From Methylothermaceae bacterium (GTDB taxonomy: Bacteria > Pseudomonadota > Gammaproteobacteria > Methylococcales > Methylothermaceae), in contig JALSQY010000394.1 of NCBI GenBank assembly GCA_026985035.1, positions 1 to 33,343 on the forward strand: a stretch of 33,343 nt of DNA. Direction: 5' to 3'. Below, one piece after another: positions 17,022 through 26,252 of this stretch. The notes beneath the pieces were generated by a model. It ran no database searches, had not been told where the DNA came from, and saw only the letters and a program-made list of their open reading frames with translations. Positions within the stretch are counted from its first letter, which is position 1, and every line of letters starts with the position of its first letter. The position numbers were made by a program, and so were the translations under genes.

Positions 17022-17983
17022 GCACTCTCGTCGGTGTACACCCCGTAGCTCATGAGCCGTTGATAACGCTCATCCATGAGTTTTTGCAACGGCCTTTTTT
17101 CCAGTTGATCCAGATGCTTGAGCAGCGCTTCTTTGATATTGGCCGCTGCCTTTCTCTTATCCCGGTGGGCGCCGCCCAAGGGTTCTGGAATGATTTCGTC
17201 AATCAGCCCCAGCTCTTCGAGACGGTCGGAGGTAATCCCCATTGCTTCCGCCGCCAGCTCGGCCTTGTCGGCGCTCTTCCAGAGAATGGAAGCGCAGCCT
17301 TCCGGCGAAATGACCGAATAAGTGCTGTATTCCAGCATCAACAACCGGTCGCCGACACCAATGGCCAACGCACCACCGGAACCGCCCTCACCAATGACGG
17401 TGCAAATAATCGGGGTTTTGAGCTGGGCCATGACAAATAAATTGCGGGCAATGGCTTCGCTTTGCCCCCGCTCTTCCGCATCGATGCCGGGATAGGCGCC
17501 CGGGGTATCGATAAAAGTCAGCACCGGCAGCCGAAATCGCTCGGCCATTTGCATGAGGCGCATGGCTTTTCGATAGCCTTCTGGCCGGGGCATGCCAAAA
17601 TTGCGGTGGATTTTCTCCTTGGTATCGCGCCCTTTTTGCTGGCCGATCACCATCACCGGCCGCCCTTCAAGCCGGGCCAGGCCGCCGACAATCGCCGGAT
17701 CATCGGCAAACGTGCGATCCCCGTGGAGTTCGTGGAAATCGGTAAAGATCAAATCAATATAATCCAGCGTGTAAGGACGCAAGGGGTGGCGGGAAAGCTG
17801 GGAAATTTGCCAGGCCGACAAGGATGAAAAAATGGACTCGGTCAATTTGCGGCTTTTTTCTTCCAGCCGGGCAATTTCCTCGGAAATATTGATCTCGTTG
17901 TCGAAGCCGACCCGCTTGAGTTCTTCAATCTTGGCTTCCAAATCGGCAACAGGTTGTTCAAAATCCAAATAGTTCAAATTCAT
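17018..17983 (-). CDS. accA: Acetyl-CoA carboxylase carboxyltransferase subunit alpha
   Basis: AccA pairs with AccD to move the carboxyl group from biotin to acetyl-CoA, giving malonyl-CoA for fatty acid synthesis. The 321 residues match the family. Recognisable stretches are [19 protein letters not shown], the [17 protein letters not shown] segment, [38 protein letters not shown] and the oxyanion-region [12 protein letters not shown]. It overlaps the dienelactone hydrolase gene upstream and tilS downstream by 4 bp each, so it lies in the middle of a four-gene operon. accD is not in the window. Confidence 0.98.
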   Translation of the reverse strand: MNLNYLDFEQPVADLEAKIEELKRVGFDNEINISEEIARLEEKSRKLTESIFSSLSAWQISQLSRHPLRPYTLDYIDLIFTDFHELHGDRTFADDPAIVGGLARLEGRPVMVIGQQKGRDTKEKIHRNFGMPRPEGYRKAMRLMQMAERFRLPVLTFIDTPGAYPGIDAEERGQSEAIARNLFVMAQLKTPIICTVIGEGGSGGALAIGVGDRLLMLEYSTYSVISPEGCASILWKSADKAELAAEAMGITSDRLEELGLIDEIIPEPLGGAHRDKRKAAANIKEALLKHLDQLEKRPLQKLMDERYQRLMSYGVYTDESA

Positions 17984-18705
17984 AGCGTAGTGAATATCTC
18001 TTCCAGAAAGTTTTGCAAGGATCTCCAGGAACGGCGGTCCGCAACCGGATTATAAACGGTGCCAAAACCAGGATCGTTCGCCCTGGGATTGGTAAAAGCA
18101 TGCATGGTATGGCCATAGACATGCACCTGCCAGTCAGCACCCGCTTCTGTCAATTCTTGTTCCAGGGCCACCACATCTTCCACGGGAACCATGGGATCGT
18201 CGTGACCGTGCAGCACTAATACCTTGGCTTTGATCTTCGTGCCTTGGGTGTTGCCCGGCGGGGTAAGAAGCCCATGAAAGCTGACCACCCCATTCAAATC
18301 CGCGCCGGTTCGGGCCAGATCCAAAACGCAGAGCCCGCCGAAACAAAAGCCCATGGCGGCGACCTGCCCTTCATCCACCTGCGCTTGGCTCCGCAGCGCT
18401 TGCAAGGCAGCCGCCATGCGCCGTTGCAGCAGGGCCCGGTCCTCCATAAAAGGTCGCATGAGGCGGGCATTTTCCTCCGGGCCGGAACCCACCTTGCCCT
18501 CGCCATAAAGATCCAGGGCAAACCCTGTATAGCCCATTTCCGCGATGGCCTTGGCCTTGTTGCAAGCAAAATCATCCCGTCCTGCCCAGGTATGGGATAC
18601 CAATACCCCGGGCCGGGGTGCCGTTTGCGCATCGTCCCAGGCCAGCAGGCCAATCAGGCGGGTTCCCCCTTCTTGATATGCCACTGTTTGCGTTTGTATC
18701 GTCAT
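17980..18705 (-). CDS. Dienelactone hydrolase family protein
   Basis: This is an alpha/beta hydrolase of 241 residues. The nucleophile is Cys121 in GFCFGG; the acid is Asp169 or Asp170 in HGHDDPMVP, and the histidine is His202 in TMHAF. This Cys-Asp-His triad marks the dienelactone hydrolase family, whose chlorocatechol members open lactone rings. Many others are encoded away from aromatic pathways and have unknown substrates, which applies here: neighbours are zwf and accA, and no aromatic-degradation genes are visible. No signal peptide is seen, so it is likely cytoplasmic. It overlaps both neighbours by 4 bp. Confidence 0.9.
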   Translation of the reverse strand: MTIQTQTVAYQEGGTRLIGLLAWDDAQTAPRPGVLVSHTWAGRDDFACNKAKAIAEMGYTGFALDLYGEGKVGSGPEENARLMRPFMEDRALLQRRMAAALQALRSQAQVDEGQVAAMGFCFGGLCVLDLARTGADLNGVVSFHGLLTPPGNTQGTKIKAKVLVLHGHDDPMVPVEDVVALEQELTEAGADWQVHVYGHTMHAFTNPRANDPGFGTVYNPVADRRSWRSLQNFLEEIFTTL

Positions 18706-20198
18706 TGCTCAGCCTCCTGACACTCATGGATCTCCAAACCGTGACGCCAATGATGGTCTTCCCGGTCAAACAATCGGTTCACTTCTTCAGGACCCCAACT
18801 GCCCGCCGGGTAGGTATGGATATAATCCCGCTCCACCGACCATACTTTCAAAATCGGATCGACCACCTGCCACGCCCATAAAACCTCGTCCGAACGCAAA
18901 AACAAAGCGTGATCACCATCAATCACGTCCAGCAGCAAGGTCTCGTAAGCCGCCAGGCGGTTGGCGGGCGTGCCACAGGTGGAAGCGTCCAATTGAATCT
19001 TGCGGGCCCGCATTTCGGTACCGCTTTCCTGGACATAGACTTCCGCGCGGATGCATTGTTCAGGCTGGATGCCCAGCAGCAACCAGTTGGGTTCCAGACG
19101 GCTGATGTGGGTTTGCCGGAACAATTGTTGGGGCGGATGCTTGAAACGGATGGCAATCAAGGAACGATTTTTCGCCAGCCGCTTGCCCGTGCGAAGATAA
19201 AAAGGCACGCCCCGCCAACGCCAATTATCCAAATAAAGCTTCAAAGCGGCATAGGTTTCGGTAGTGCTGGCAGGCGGAACCCCCTCTTCTTCCAGATAGC
19301 CAGGCACTTCACGGCCGGCTATGGTGCCGCGGGCATATTGGGCACGGAAGGCATGGGCGTGAACCGCGCTGGCAGGAATTGGACGAATCGACTTGAGGAC
19401 CTTGACCTTTTCGTCCCGTAACGATTCCGCATCCAATTGCGGCGGGGGCTCCATTGCCGTCAATGCCAACATCTGCAACAGGTGGCTCTGGAGCATGTCA
19501 CGCAAGGCACCAGCGCTGTCATAATAGCCAGCCCTACCTTCCACGCCGGAAGTTTCCGCATGGGTGATCTGGACGTGGTCGATATAATTACGATTCCACA
19601 AAGGCTCCAAGAGTAAGTTGGCGAAACGGAAGACGAAAATATTCTGAACGGTTTCCTTGCCGAGATAGTGATCAATCCGGTAGATCTGCTCTTCCCGGAA
19701 ATCACGGTGCAGGGCGTGATCCAGCAATCGCGCGCTTTCCAGATCATAACCAAAGGGCTTTTCTACTACCAGCCGGCGCCAGCCAGAATCTTCCACATTC
19801 AGATTGACTTCCGCCAAATGACGGGCGGCAAGTGAATACTGGTCAGGAGGAATGGCCAAATAAAAGACCAGATTGGGCGGATACTCAGGTGCCGCCAGAA
19901 TTTCGGCCATGGCTCGATAATGCCGGGATTCGCCAAGCTCCAGGGGGATAAAGGTCAGGCGTTGGAGAAAACGGTTCAGTAGATTCTGGTCCACATCATC
20001 GAGGGCGGCCTGTAAATGCTCCGTCACCTGCCGGCGCCAGGTGTCATTGTCCCAATCCCGCCTTCCCAAGCCGGCAATGCGGGTTTGAGGCAGCAACATA
20101 CCGGCTGCATCCAGCCGGTAAAGCGCTGGAAGTAATTTGGTGCGCGCCAAGTGACCTGTCACGCCGAAGATAATGAAAGTGCAAACCTTATCCTTCAT
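18702..20198 (-). CDS. zwf: Glucose-6-phosphate 1-dehydrogenase
   Basis: The enzyme oxidises glucose 6-phosphate to 6-phosphogluconolactone with NADP+, the entry to the oxidative pentose phosphate and Entner-Doudoroff routes. The 498 residues match the family. The nucleotide-binding start is [15 protein letters not shown] (residues 12-26), where family members usually have GxxGDLA, so His replaces Asp. EKPFG is at 146-150 and the substrate/catalytic motif RIDHYLGKE at 174-182 with His177. It is first of the operon zwf, dienelactone hydrolase, accA, tilS, linked by 4-bp overlaps. No pgl or edd is adjacent. Confidence 0.97.
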   Translation of the reverse strand: MKDKVCTFIIFGVTGHLARTKLLPALYRLDAAGMLLPQTRIAGLGRRDWDNDTWRRQVTEHLQAALDDVDQNLLNRFLQRLTFIPLELGESRHYRAMAEILAAPEYPPNLVFYLAIPPDQYSLAARHLAEVNLNVEDSGWRRLVVEKPFGYDLESARLLDHALHRDFREEQIYRIDHYLGKETVQNIFVFRFANLLLEPLWNRNYIDHVQITHAETSGVEGRAGYYDSAGALRDMLQSHLLQMLALTAMEPPPQLDAESLRDEKVKVLKSIRPIPASAVHAHAFRAQYARGTIAGREVPGYLEEEGVPPASTTETYAALKLYLDNWRWRGVPFYLRTGKRLAKNRSLIAIRFKHPPQQLFRQTHISRLEPNWLLLGIQPEQCIRAEVYVQESGTEMRARKIQLDASTCGTPANRLAAYETLLLDVIDGDHALFLRSDEVLWAWQVVDPILKVWSVERDYIHTYPAGSWGPEEVNRLFDREDHHWRHGLEIHECQEAEQ

Positions 20199-20342
20199 GC
20201 CAGCCCGGGTATTTCATCAGTATCCCGAATGAGGGCACCGGATTGGAGCGAAAGGCATGGCCATGGCATGAAGAATTGTGCTTTTTGTTTATACATCAGT
20301 GGTTTATCCAAAACCCTGAAGCCGACTGGTGAAATATCCGGG

Positions 20343-20828
20343 CTAGGGCATGCTGCGTAACATCTGGCTCCGTATGTGATCCAGCAAGCCTTCGCAGGCA
20401 TCTTCAATCATATCCATGACCCGCTCGAAGCCGATTTCGCCACCGTAAAAAGGATCAGGCACATTACGAGTTTTCAAATGGGGAGCGAAATCGAGAAAAT
20501 ATTTCAATTTTCCCTGGTGGCGCTTGCCGCAAATAAAGGTCAGGGCATCGTAGTTTTGCTCATCCATGACCAACACCAAGTCAAATTCCTCAAAATCGCC
20601 GGCGCTTACCTGCCGTGCTTGCTGCCCCTGCAACTCTATTCCCCTGGCCTGGGCAGTCTGAATTGCCCTGGAATCCGGGGATTTTCCCACATGATAGGCA
20701 TGGGTACCCGCCGAATCCACCAATACCTGATTCTCCAACCCGTGTTTTTCCAGAAGTTTTTGAAAGACACCTTCCGCCATGGGAGAACGGCAAATATTGC
20801 CCATGCACACAAACAGGATTTTTACCAT
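20343..20828 (-). CDS. Low molecular weight protein-tyrosine phosphatase
   Basis: The 161-residue enzyme has the phosphate-binding loop CMGNICRS with nucleophile Cys8 and Arg14, and the general acid Asp125 in DPFYGG. It is cytoplasmic. Members of this family can reverse tyrosine kinases that control polysaccharide export (Wzb acting on Wzc). Here it ends the exbB-exbD-lpxK-ycaR-kdsB string, the same place it takes in Pseudomonas. The Wzz-like protein elsewhere in the window lacks a tyrosine-kinase domain, so there is no obvious local partner. Confidence 0.93.
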   Translation of the reverse strand: MVKILFVCMGNICRSPMAEGVFQKLLEKHGLENQVLVDSAGTHAYHVGKSPDSRAIQTAQARGIELQGQQARQVSAGDFEEFDLVLVMDEQNYDALTFICGKRHQGKLKYFLDFAPHLKTRNVPDPFYGGEIGFERVMDMIEDACEGLLDHIRSQMLRSMP

Positions 20829-20848
20829 GACCTTACCTCTAAAAGTTG

Positions 20849-21619
20849 TTATCCGTCGGGCTCACTTTCAGCCAAGCACTTCTCTACTCTCTTCAAATCT
20901 TCAAGAGTATCTACGCCAGCCTCAGGCGCTTTCGCCACAGTGACCACATATATTCTTTCACCGTGCCATAACAACCGTAATTGTTCAAGCGCTTCGATTT
21001 CTTCAACCGGTGCTTTTGGCCAACTGACATAGCGCTTGAGAACGCCGGCCCGGTAAGCATAAACCCCAATGTGGCGCAAATAATGTTGAAGATGGATATT
21101 CGCTGGTTGTTGGGCAAACCCGTCCCGGTCCCAGGGTATGGGCGCCCGGCTAAAATACATGGCGTATCCCCCTTGATCCAAAACTACTTTGACCGCATGG
21201 GGGTTAAATACTTCTTCTTCGGTCATCGGCGCGGCCAAGGTAGCCACCGCAGCATCCGGATGCGTATCCAGCGAGTGGGCCAGGTGATTCACCAAGGCAG
21301 GCGTCAGCAAGGGTTCATCCCCTTGCCAATTCACTACAATCACATCGTCATCCCAACCGCAACGCCCAGCCACTTCAAAAATGCGTTCGGTGCCACTGCC
21401 GTGTCCGGGATCGGTCAGCATCGTCCGCACGCCCAAACCGGAAACGGCCTCTGCAATTTGCTGGTGATCGGTGGCCACAATCACTTCATCAGCATCCGCG
21501 GCCAAAGCTTGCTCACAGACATGAGCAATGACCGGCTTCCCCGCCAGAGGCAGCAATAATTTCCCCGGCAGCCGCGACGAATCATGACGGGCTGGAATCA
21601 CAATTTTGTATTTGGTCAT
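20849..21619 (-). CDS. kdsB: 3-deoxy-manno-octulosonate cytidylyltransferase (CMP-Kdo synthetase)
   Basis: KdsB activates Kdo with CTP to give CMP-Kdo for the lipopolysaccharide inner core. The 256 residues open with the nucleotide-binding signature IPARHDSSRLPGKLLLPLAG. They contain HGSGTERIFEV and VNWQGDEPLL, which are characteristic of KdsB. It starts one base after the stop of ycaR and is followed 20 bp later by the phosphatase gene. Together with lpxK it shows a Gram-negative outer membrane. Confidence 0.97.
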   Translation of the reverse strand: MTKYKIVIPARHDSSRLPGKLLLPLAGKPVIAHVCEQALAADADEVIVATDHQQIAEAVSGLGVRTMLTDPGHGSGTERIFEVAGRCGWDDDVIVVNWQGDEPLLTPALVNHLAHSLDTHPDAAVATLAAPMTEEEVFNPHAVKVVLDQGGYAMYFSRAPIPWDRDGFAQQPANIHLQHYLRHIGVYAYRAGVLKRYVSWPKAPVEEIEALEQLRLLWHGERIYVVTVAKAPEAGVDTLEDLKRVEKCLAESEPDG

Positions 21620-21620
21620 G

Positions 21621-21809
21621 TCAGGATAATTGGTCGTATTCTTCCAAACTCAACTTGCGGGCTTCTTCTTCCAGCATCACCGGAATATCGTCCCGTATGG
21701 GGTAGGCCAAACGGTCCGCCTTGCATATCAATTCTTGAGCCTCGGCATCATAAATCAATTTACCCTTGCATACGGGGCACACCAAAATATCAAGCAGTTT
21801 TCTGTCCAT
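21621..21809 (-). CDS. ycaR: Trm112/YcaR family small zinc-ribbon-like protein
   Basis: The 62-residue protein has the usual YcaR (UPF0434) opening [18 protein letters not shown] with a CxxC pair, one later cysteine ([12 protein letters not shown]) and the [11 protein letters not shown] segment. The family resembles Trm112, an activator of methyltransferases in eukaryotes; its bacterial role is not settled. It overlaps the end of lpxK by 20 bp and touches kdsB, the conserved lpxK-ycaR-kdsB order. Confidence 0.93.
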   Translation of the reverse strand: MDRKLLDILVCPVCKGKLIYDAEAQELICKADRLAYPIRDDIPVMLEEEARKLSLEEYDQLS

Positions 21810-22842
21810 CCATCCTATTCCTCAACAATTGCAACACACACGCACCAAATTTCTCGTCAATTTCGGCTGCCACCGGTACATACCAATCATTTTCCCTGGC
21901 AAAGGCAAAGCACTTGACAGCGTCCTTTTCGGTCATGAGCACAGGCAGATCATCAGAGAAACAAATATCTTGTTCATTATACCGGTGATGATCGGGAAAA
22001 ACGTGGGGGATTACTTCCATACCGGCATCACGTAGATTCTGAAAAAAACGCTGGGGATGGCCGATACCGGCGAGCGCGTGGACGGGTCGGCCTTTAAAGG
22101 CGTCAAGAGAGCGGGCTTGACGCGGATGACAAAGATTAATGGCTCTGCCTCCAGTCAAGTTCATCTCCCACTCTTCTGCCCGGGCATTGCCGTGACTGAC
22201 AATCAAATCGGCTTCCTCGACGCGCCCGGCAGGTTCCCGCAACGGTCCCGCTGGCAATAACCTGCCGTTGCCGAAACGCCTAACGCCATCGATGACGACA
22301 ATTTCAATCGTGCGGGGAAGGGCATAATGCTGCAGGCCATCATCACTTAGAATCACTTGACAAGGGAATTTCCGGCACAACCACCGGGCTGCTTGCAGCC
22401 GTTTTCTTCCGGCCACTACCGGACATCCACAACGCCGAGCCAACAACACCGCCTCGTCACCCACAAGAAAAGGCTCAGACGTTTCGGAAACCAACACAGG
22501 ACCTTTCCCGGTGCCCCCGTGCCCCCGGCAGATCACGCCCGGTTTTATGCCTTGCGCGCTCAAATAGTCCGCCAACCATATTACCAGCGGGGTTTTGCCC
22601 GTGCCGCCCACGGTGATATTGCCGACCACAATGACGGGCACGGATAGTGCTTGAGAAGGCCATAAAGCATAGAACCAGCGCCGGCATCGAATTAATACGG
22701 AAAACAGCAAGGCGCCCGCTTTTAATCCCCAAGGGACGGGGCGGGAACGGTACCACAAGCTTTCCAGCCACAGGGTCAGCCGCGCCTGCAGCGGTAAAAA
22801 TCCAAGCTTATTGCGGAGAGTCAGAAGTGGTTTGGGTGGCAA
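21790..22842 (-). CDS. lpxK: Tetraacyldisaccharide 4'-kinase
   Basis: LpxK phosphorylates the lipid A precursor disaccharide at the 4' position at the inner face of the inner membrane. The 350 residues include the P-loop [15 protein letters not shown], the [12 protein letters not shown] motif, and [12 protein letters not shown] followed by FPDHHRY. An N-terminal hydrophobic stretch would anchor it. The first start in frame is a TTG at 22842, 35 bp inside exbD and without a Shine-Dalgarno sequence; no ATG or GTG occurs before the conserved LWYR. Initiation probably depends on translation of exbD. Confidence 0.95.
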   Translation of the reverse strand: MPPKPLLTLRNKLGFLPLQARLTLWLESLWYRSRPVPWGLKAGALLFSVLIRCRRWFYALWPSQALSVPVIVVGNITVGGTGKTPLVIWLADYLSAQGIKPGVICRGHGGTGKGPVLVSETSEPFLVGDEAVLLARRCGCPVVAGRKRLQAARWLCRKFPCQVILSDDGLQHYALPRTIEIVVIDGVRRFGNGRLLPAGPLREPAGRVEEADLIVSHGNARAEEWEMNLTGGRAINLCHPRQARSLDAFKGRPVHALAGIGHPQRFFQNLRDAGMEVIPHVFPDHHRYNEQDICFSDDLPVLMTEKDAVKCFAFARENDWYVPVAAEIDEKFGACVLQLLRNRMDGQKTA

Positions 22843-23230
22843 AGGAAATATGGATCAATCCTACCTGACGCGCGGCATCCAGGGCCCGGATAACAGCCTG
22901 ATGCGGGGTCTTTTTGTCCGCGGAAATGACCACCAGTGGCCGGGGCTCCTTCCCTTTGGCTCTGACGAGGGCCTTTTTCAGGGTTTCAATTCTGGTATTT
23001 ACCAGCTGGTGCCGATCAATGTAATACCGGCCTTGAGCGTCAATCACGATATCCAGCGTTTTGCGCTCGTTCTGCTTTTGGCCCTTGGCCTCGGGCAAGT
23101 TGATCTTGAGGGCGGATTCCTTTTGAAAAGTGGTCGTCACCATGAAAAAAATCAGCAGCAAAAAAACCACATCGATCATCGGCGTCAGGCTGATTTCAAC
23201 AGCGCCACGGCGCTGACGGCGGAAATTCAT
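22808..23230 (-). CDS. exbD: ExbD/TolR family biopolymer transport protein
   Basis: The 140-residue protein has a short cytoplasmic N terminus, one membrane helix containing the proton-path aspartate (LTPMIDVVFLLLIFFMV), and a periplasmic domain (KINLPEAKG, IDAQGRYYIDRH, VVISADKKTPH). With its ExbB/TolQ partner it would couple the proton gradient to an outer-membrane process. No TonB or TolA is encoded here, and in this conserved position (before lpxK) the pair has sometimes been linked to lipid or envelope transport rather than iron uptake. It overlaps exbB by 4 bp and lpxK by 35 bp. Confidence 0.93.
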   Translation of the reverse strand: MNFRRQRRGAVEISLTPMIDVVFLLLIFFMVTTTFQKESALKINLPEAKGQKQNERKTLDIVIDAQGRYYIDRHQLVNTRIETLKKALVRAKGKEPRPLVVISADKKTPHQAVIRALDAARQVGLIHISFATQTTSDSPQ

Positions 23231-23895
23231 CCGTGAGCCTCCTCCAACAAAGCCTCTTCGTTGCCGGCTTCATCCTGAAGGCTGCTTGGCCGGGATTCAT
23301 TATGCATTACCTCGACCAAACGTAACGCCTCATTCTCCATCTGCATCACCAATTCATCGACCCGGCCTTCAAAATAGCGGTAGAAAATCAATGCGGGGAT
23401 CGCCACCGACAATCCCGCCGCCGTGGTGATCAACGCCTCTGAAATCCCCCCGGCCAGGATTTGCGGGTCGCCCACACCTGCCGAGGTGATTGCCGAAAAC
23501 ACCTTGATCATGCCAAAAACAGTCCCCAACAAGCCGATTAAAGGGGTAATGGAAGCAATCGTCCCCAAAGCGTTGAGAAACCGCTCCAGCTCGTGCAGCA
23601 CCTGCCGGCCGGCATCCTCGATGGCTTCCTTCATCACCTCGCGGCCATACTGATAGTTGGCAAGGCCCGCCGCGAGGATAGCACCCAAAGGAGAACCGCT
23701 TTGCAATTGCCTTAAGCGGGTATGATCCAATTGATTCCGGCGGTACTGCTTCCACACTTGGGAAACCAGATGGGGAGGTATGATTTTATGGGTTCGAAGG
23801 CTCCAGAAACGCTCGCAAACAATTGCCGTTGCGAGTACCGAACAGGCCACAATGGGCCACATCAACCAGCCACCCGCTTGAAGAATTTCAATCAC
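23227..23895 (-). CDS. exbB: MotA/TolQ/ExbB proton channel family protein
   Basis: The 222-residue protein has one N-terminal helix (about 8-27), a cytoplasmic loop, and two C-terminal helices. The family signature reads TIASITPLIGLLGTVFGMIK and continues GISEALITTAAGLSVAIPAL. It pairs with the ExbD-like protein encoded next. The start is a GTG at 23895 with GGGG about 8 bases upstream. It is the first gene of the six-gene envelope operon that ends with the phosphatase at 20343. Confidence 0.93.
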   Translation of the reverse strand: MIEILQAGGWLMWPIVACSVLATAIVCERFWSLRTHKIIPPHLVSQVWKQYRRNQLDHTRLRQLQSGSPLGAILAAGLANYQYGREVMKEAIEDAGRQVLHELERFLNALGTIASITPLIGLLGTVFGMIKVFSAITSAGVGDPQILAGGISEALITTAAGLSVAIPALIFYRYFEGRVDELVMQMENEALRLVEVMHNESRPSSLQDEAGNEEALLEEAHG

Positions 23896-23953
23896 GCTTT
23901 ATCCCCTTCGATTGCAGTAAAGAATTGATAATCGCTGGATTGGAACTGCCCAT

Positions 23954-23990
23954 GGCGAAGCGGTTCCATTACCATAAAAACCACTTCGCC
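23954..23990 (-). terminator. Hairpin 3' of the DUF1931 gene
   Basis: A 12-bp stem (GGCGAAGCGGTT at 23954-23965, AACCACTTCGCC at 23979-23990, one mismatch that is a G-U pair in RNA) encloses a 13-base loop, 16 bp past the DUF1931 stop. It lacks a T-run on the minus strand, so termination by it alone is uncertain. It might instead protect the 3' end or lie in the exbB leader. Confidence 0.5.
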
Positions 23991-24005
23991 AACTACCTTA
24001 AGGAA

Positions 24006-24455
24006 TTATAGCAACTGATCGAAAATTTCGATGGCTTTCTCCCAGTGTTCGGTCTGAGGATTTTTTAGTGCAGGATCGAGAACTTTAAAAGTTTTTGCCA
24101 AGGCCAGCGTCAAACCACCGACAATCTCCGGCAATTTTGCTTCGACCTCGTCACTATAATCCAACTCCAGCGTTGGCAAGGTAGCCAACTGCTCCAGAAT
24201 CGGCTTCAGCTCCAACACCAAATCCATTTTCTTGAATTGGTGGATACTTTCTTGCAGACCCTTGGTGATTGGCAAATCATAGACTTGAATAATGTCGCGG
24301 CCATTGGCTTTGGCTGTGACCACTCCCATCAGCAACAGATCATGCAATTTCTGGTTCAGAAAATCGGACATCCGCTTTAAGTCCGACTTATCCACATCCA
24401 ATGACGCAGCCTCGCGGAAAAAACGCTCAAAGTGACTGATTCCCATAATACTCAT
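24006..24455 (-). CDS. DUF1931 histone-fold protein
   Basis: The 149-residue protein opens MSIMGISHFERFFREAASLD, followed by DVDKSDLKRMSDFLNQKLHD, and contains the segment AKANGRDIIQVYDLPITKGL, which resembles the helix 2/helix 3 region of a histone fold. These are hallmarks of the DUF1931 family, whose solved members (from Aquifex and Thermus) have two histone-like folds in one chain. Role in the cell is not established; DNA binding is possible. I place the start at 24455, where AAGGAG lies 8 bases upstream; a TTG two codons earlier is less likely. It is a single-gene unit between exbB and the divergent purE. Confidence 0.85.
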   Translation of the reverse strand: MSIMGISHFERFFREAASLDVDKSDLKRMSDFLNQKLHDLLLMGVVTAKANGRDIIQVYDLPITKGLQESIHQFKKMDLVLELKPILEQLATLPTLELDYSDEVEAKLPEIVGGLTLALAKTFKVLDPALKNPQTEHWEKAIEIFDQLL

Positions 24456-24648
24456 CGACAATTCTCCTTATTAAATCATTCAGAAAGGAAAGACATTGAT
24501 TATTCAGTGTCCACTAAGTATGTGTGTACGATGATTGACGTTTGCAAGGGCTAATGCCAAATTCCCCCTCCACAGCAGAGGGCATCCCCCGGCCGCTGCG
24601 AATTTGTCATAATAGCACTTTGACCATTTCAACCTTTAAGCAATACTC
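24456..24648. promoter_or_regulatory. Divergent promoter region DUF1931 / purE
   Basis: This 193-bp gap separates divergent genes and must hold both promoters. A CATAAT box at 24608-24613 could be a -10 for purE but has no good -35. ACGTTTGCAA near 24538 resembles half of a PurR site only. Confidence 0.35.
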
Positions 24649-25155
24649 ATGAATACACCTAAACCTTTGATAGGGATTGTCATGGGTTCCAAATCCGACT
24701 GGGACACCATGCGTCATGCCGCAGACATTCTAGAGCAACTATCTATCCCCTTTGAAGTCAAAGTGGTTTCAGCTCATCGCACGCCAGATTTGTTATTTGA
24801 CTATGCTGCAACCGCCAAAACCCGGGGCCTCGAAGTAATCATCGCCGGTGCCGGTGGCGCGGCCCATTTGCCAGGAATGATGGCGGCCAAAACCCCGCTC
24901 CCTGTCTTGGGCGTGCCAGTTAAATCCAAGGCATTGAATGGCCTGGACTCATTACTCTCCATTGTGCAAATGCCAGCAGGCGTACCGGTGGGAACCCTGG
25001 CCATAGGCAACGCCGGAGCCACGAACGCCGGGCTCCTGGCGGCGGCAATCTTGAGCAATAAATATGCGGAAATCGCCACGGCAGTGGAAGGCTTTCGCCA
25101 CCGCCAGTCGGAAACCGTGCTCGCTCACCCCGATCCCCGGGAGGAACAACCATGA
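24649..25155 (+). CDS. purE: N5-carboxyaminoimidazole ribonucleotide mutase
   Basis: PurE (class I) rearranges N5-CAIR to CAIR in purine synthesis. The 168 residues begin with the substrate-binding motif [13 protein letters not shown], followed by VVSAHRTPD with the catalytic-region histidine and [14 protein letters not shown]. It overlaps purK by 4 bp (ATGA). This PurE/PurK pair is the bacterial two-step route. Confidence 0.97.
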   Translation: MNTPKPLIGIVMGSKSDWDTMRHAADILEQLSIPFEVKVVSAHRTPDLLFDYAATAKTRGLEVIIAGAGGAAHLPGMMAAKTPLPVLGVPVKSKALNGLDSLLSIVQMPAGVPVGTLAIGNAGATNAGLLAAAILSNKYAEIATAVEGFRHRQSETVLAHPDPREEQP

Positions 25156-26231
25156 ATGTTGGCATTATTGGAGGCGGCCAGCTGGCTAGAATGCTGGCAT
25201 TGGCAGGTTACCCCCTGGGACTGCGCTTCGTAGTCCTGGACCCGGCGCCAGATGCTTGCGCCGCCCAATTATGCGATCACCTCCAAGCCGCCTACGACGA
25301 CCCTGCCGCATTGGAAGAATTGGCCCGGCGCTGCGATGTCATTACCTACGAATTTGAAAATGTCTCTTTGACTGGCGTGGATAAAATCGCAGAAGTGACA
25401 GCCGTTTACCCCTCTTCCCGGTCATTGGCCGTAAGCCGGGACCGCCTGCGGGAAAAAACCTTATTCCGCGAACTCGATATCCCCACTCCCCAATTTGTCG
25501 CCATCGATAGCTTCGCTGACCTGGAAAATGCCCCCAAATTGCTGGGCTGGCCTTTTTTACTCAAAACCCGCCGCTTTGGCTACGACGGCAAAGGCCAATA
25601 TCTACTCTATAATGCCGGTGATTTGCAGCCTGCCTGGCAAGCATTGGCGAGCCAATCTCTGATTGGCGAAAGTTTTGTGCCTTTTCAACGGGAAATATCC
25701 ATCCTTGCCGCCCGCCGGAAAAATGGCGAAACCGCTTTTTACCCCCTTTCGGAAAACCAGCATCAAAACGGGATTTTGCATCTGTCCCGCTGCCGCCCCG
25801 ATGACCCCCAAACCAAGCCAGCGGAAAACCTCATCCAGCGATTACTGGAAACCCTGGATTATGTTGGAGTAATGGCACTGGAACTTTTCGAAGTGCACGG
25901 CAAGCTTTTAGCCAACGAAATGGCCCCCAGGGTTCATAATTCCGGCCACTGGACTATCGAGGGCGCGGAAACCAGCCAGTTTGAAAATCATCTTCGTGCC
26001 ATCCTCGATCTTCCCCTCGGCGCAACCGAACCCGTGAATTATTCGGCCATGGTCAATTTCATCGGGGCCTTGCCGGAATTGGCCGACTTGCTGGAACAGC
26101 CCGGCATCCACTGCCATGCCTATAGCAAGGCACTACGCCCTGGCCGCAAGGTCGGCCATGCCACCGTCCGCGCCCCCACCGAAGCAGCGCTGGAGGCCCG
26201 CCTCAATCATCTGCTCAAATTGCTACCTTAA
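25152..26231 (+). CDS. purK: N5-carboxyaminoimidazole ribonucleotide synthase
   Basis: PurK is an ATP-grasp enzyme that makes N5-CAIR from AIR, bicarbonate and ATP. The 359 residues begin [20 protein letters not shown]. They show the ATP-grasp stretch [16 protein letters not shown] and the metal-binding end [20 protein letters not shown] followed by [15 protein letters not shown]. It is coupled to purE by a 4-bp overlap. The next gene starts only 21 bp later, so the Wzz-like gene may be read from the same promoter. Confidence 0.97.
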   Translation: MNVGIIGGGQLARMLALAGYPLGLRFVVLDPAPDACAAQLCDHLQAAYDDPAALEELARRCDVITYEFENVSLTGVDKIAEVTAVYPSSRSLAVSRDRLREKTLFRELDIPTPQFVAIDSFADLENAPKLLGWPFLLKTRRFGYDGKGQYLLYNAGDLQPAWQALASQSLIGESFVPFQREISILAARRKNGETAFYPLSENQHQNGILHLSRCRPDDPQTKPAENLIQRLLETLDYVGVMALELFEVHGKLLANEMAPRVHNSGHWTIEGAETSQFENHLRAILDLPLGATEPVNYSAMVNFIGALPELADLLEQPGIHCHAYSKALRPGRKVGHATVRAPTEAALEARLNHLLKLLP

Positions 26232-26252
26232 AGGATTTACAGAGGTTTCCTA

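Noticed and set aside
24537-24552. Possible PurR operator upstream of purE
   Set aside because: Only half of the palindrome (ACGTTTGC) is present, and no PurR gene is seen.
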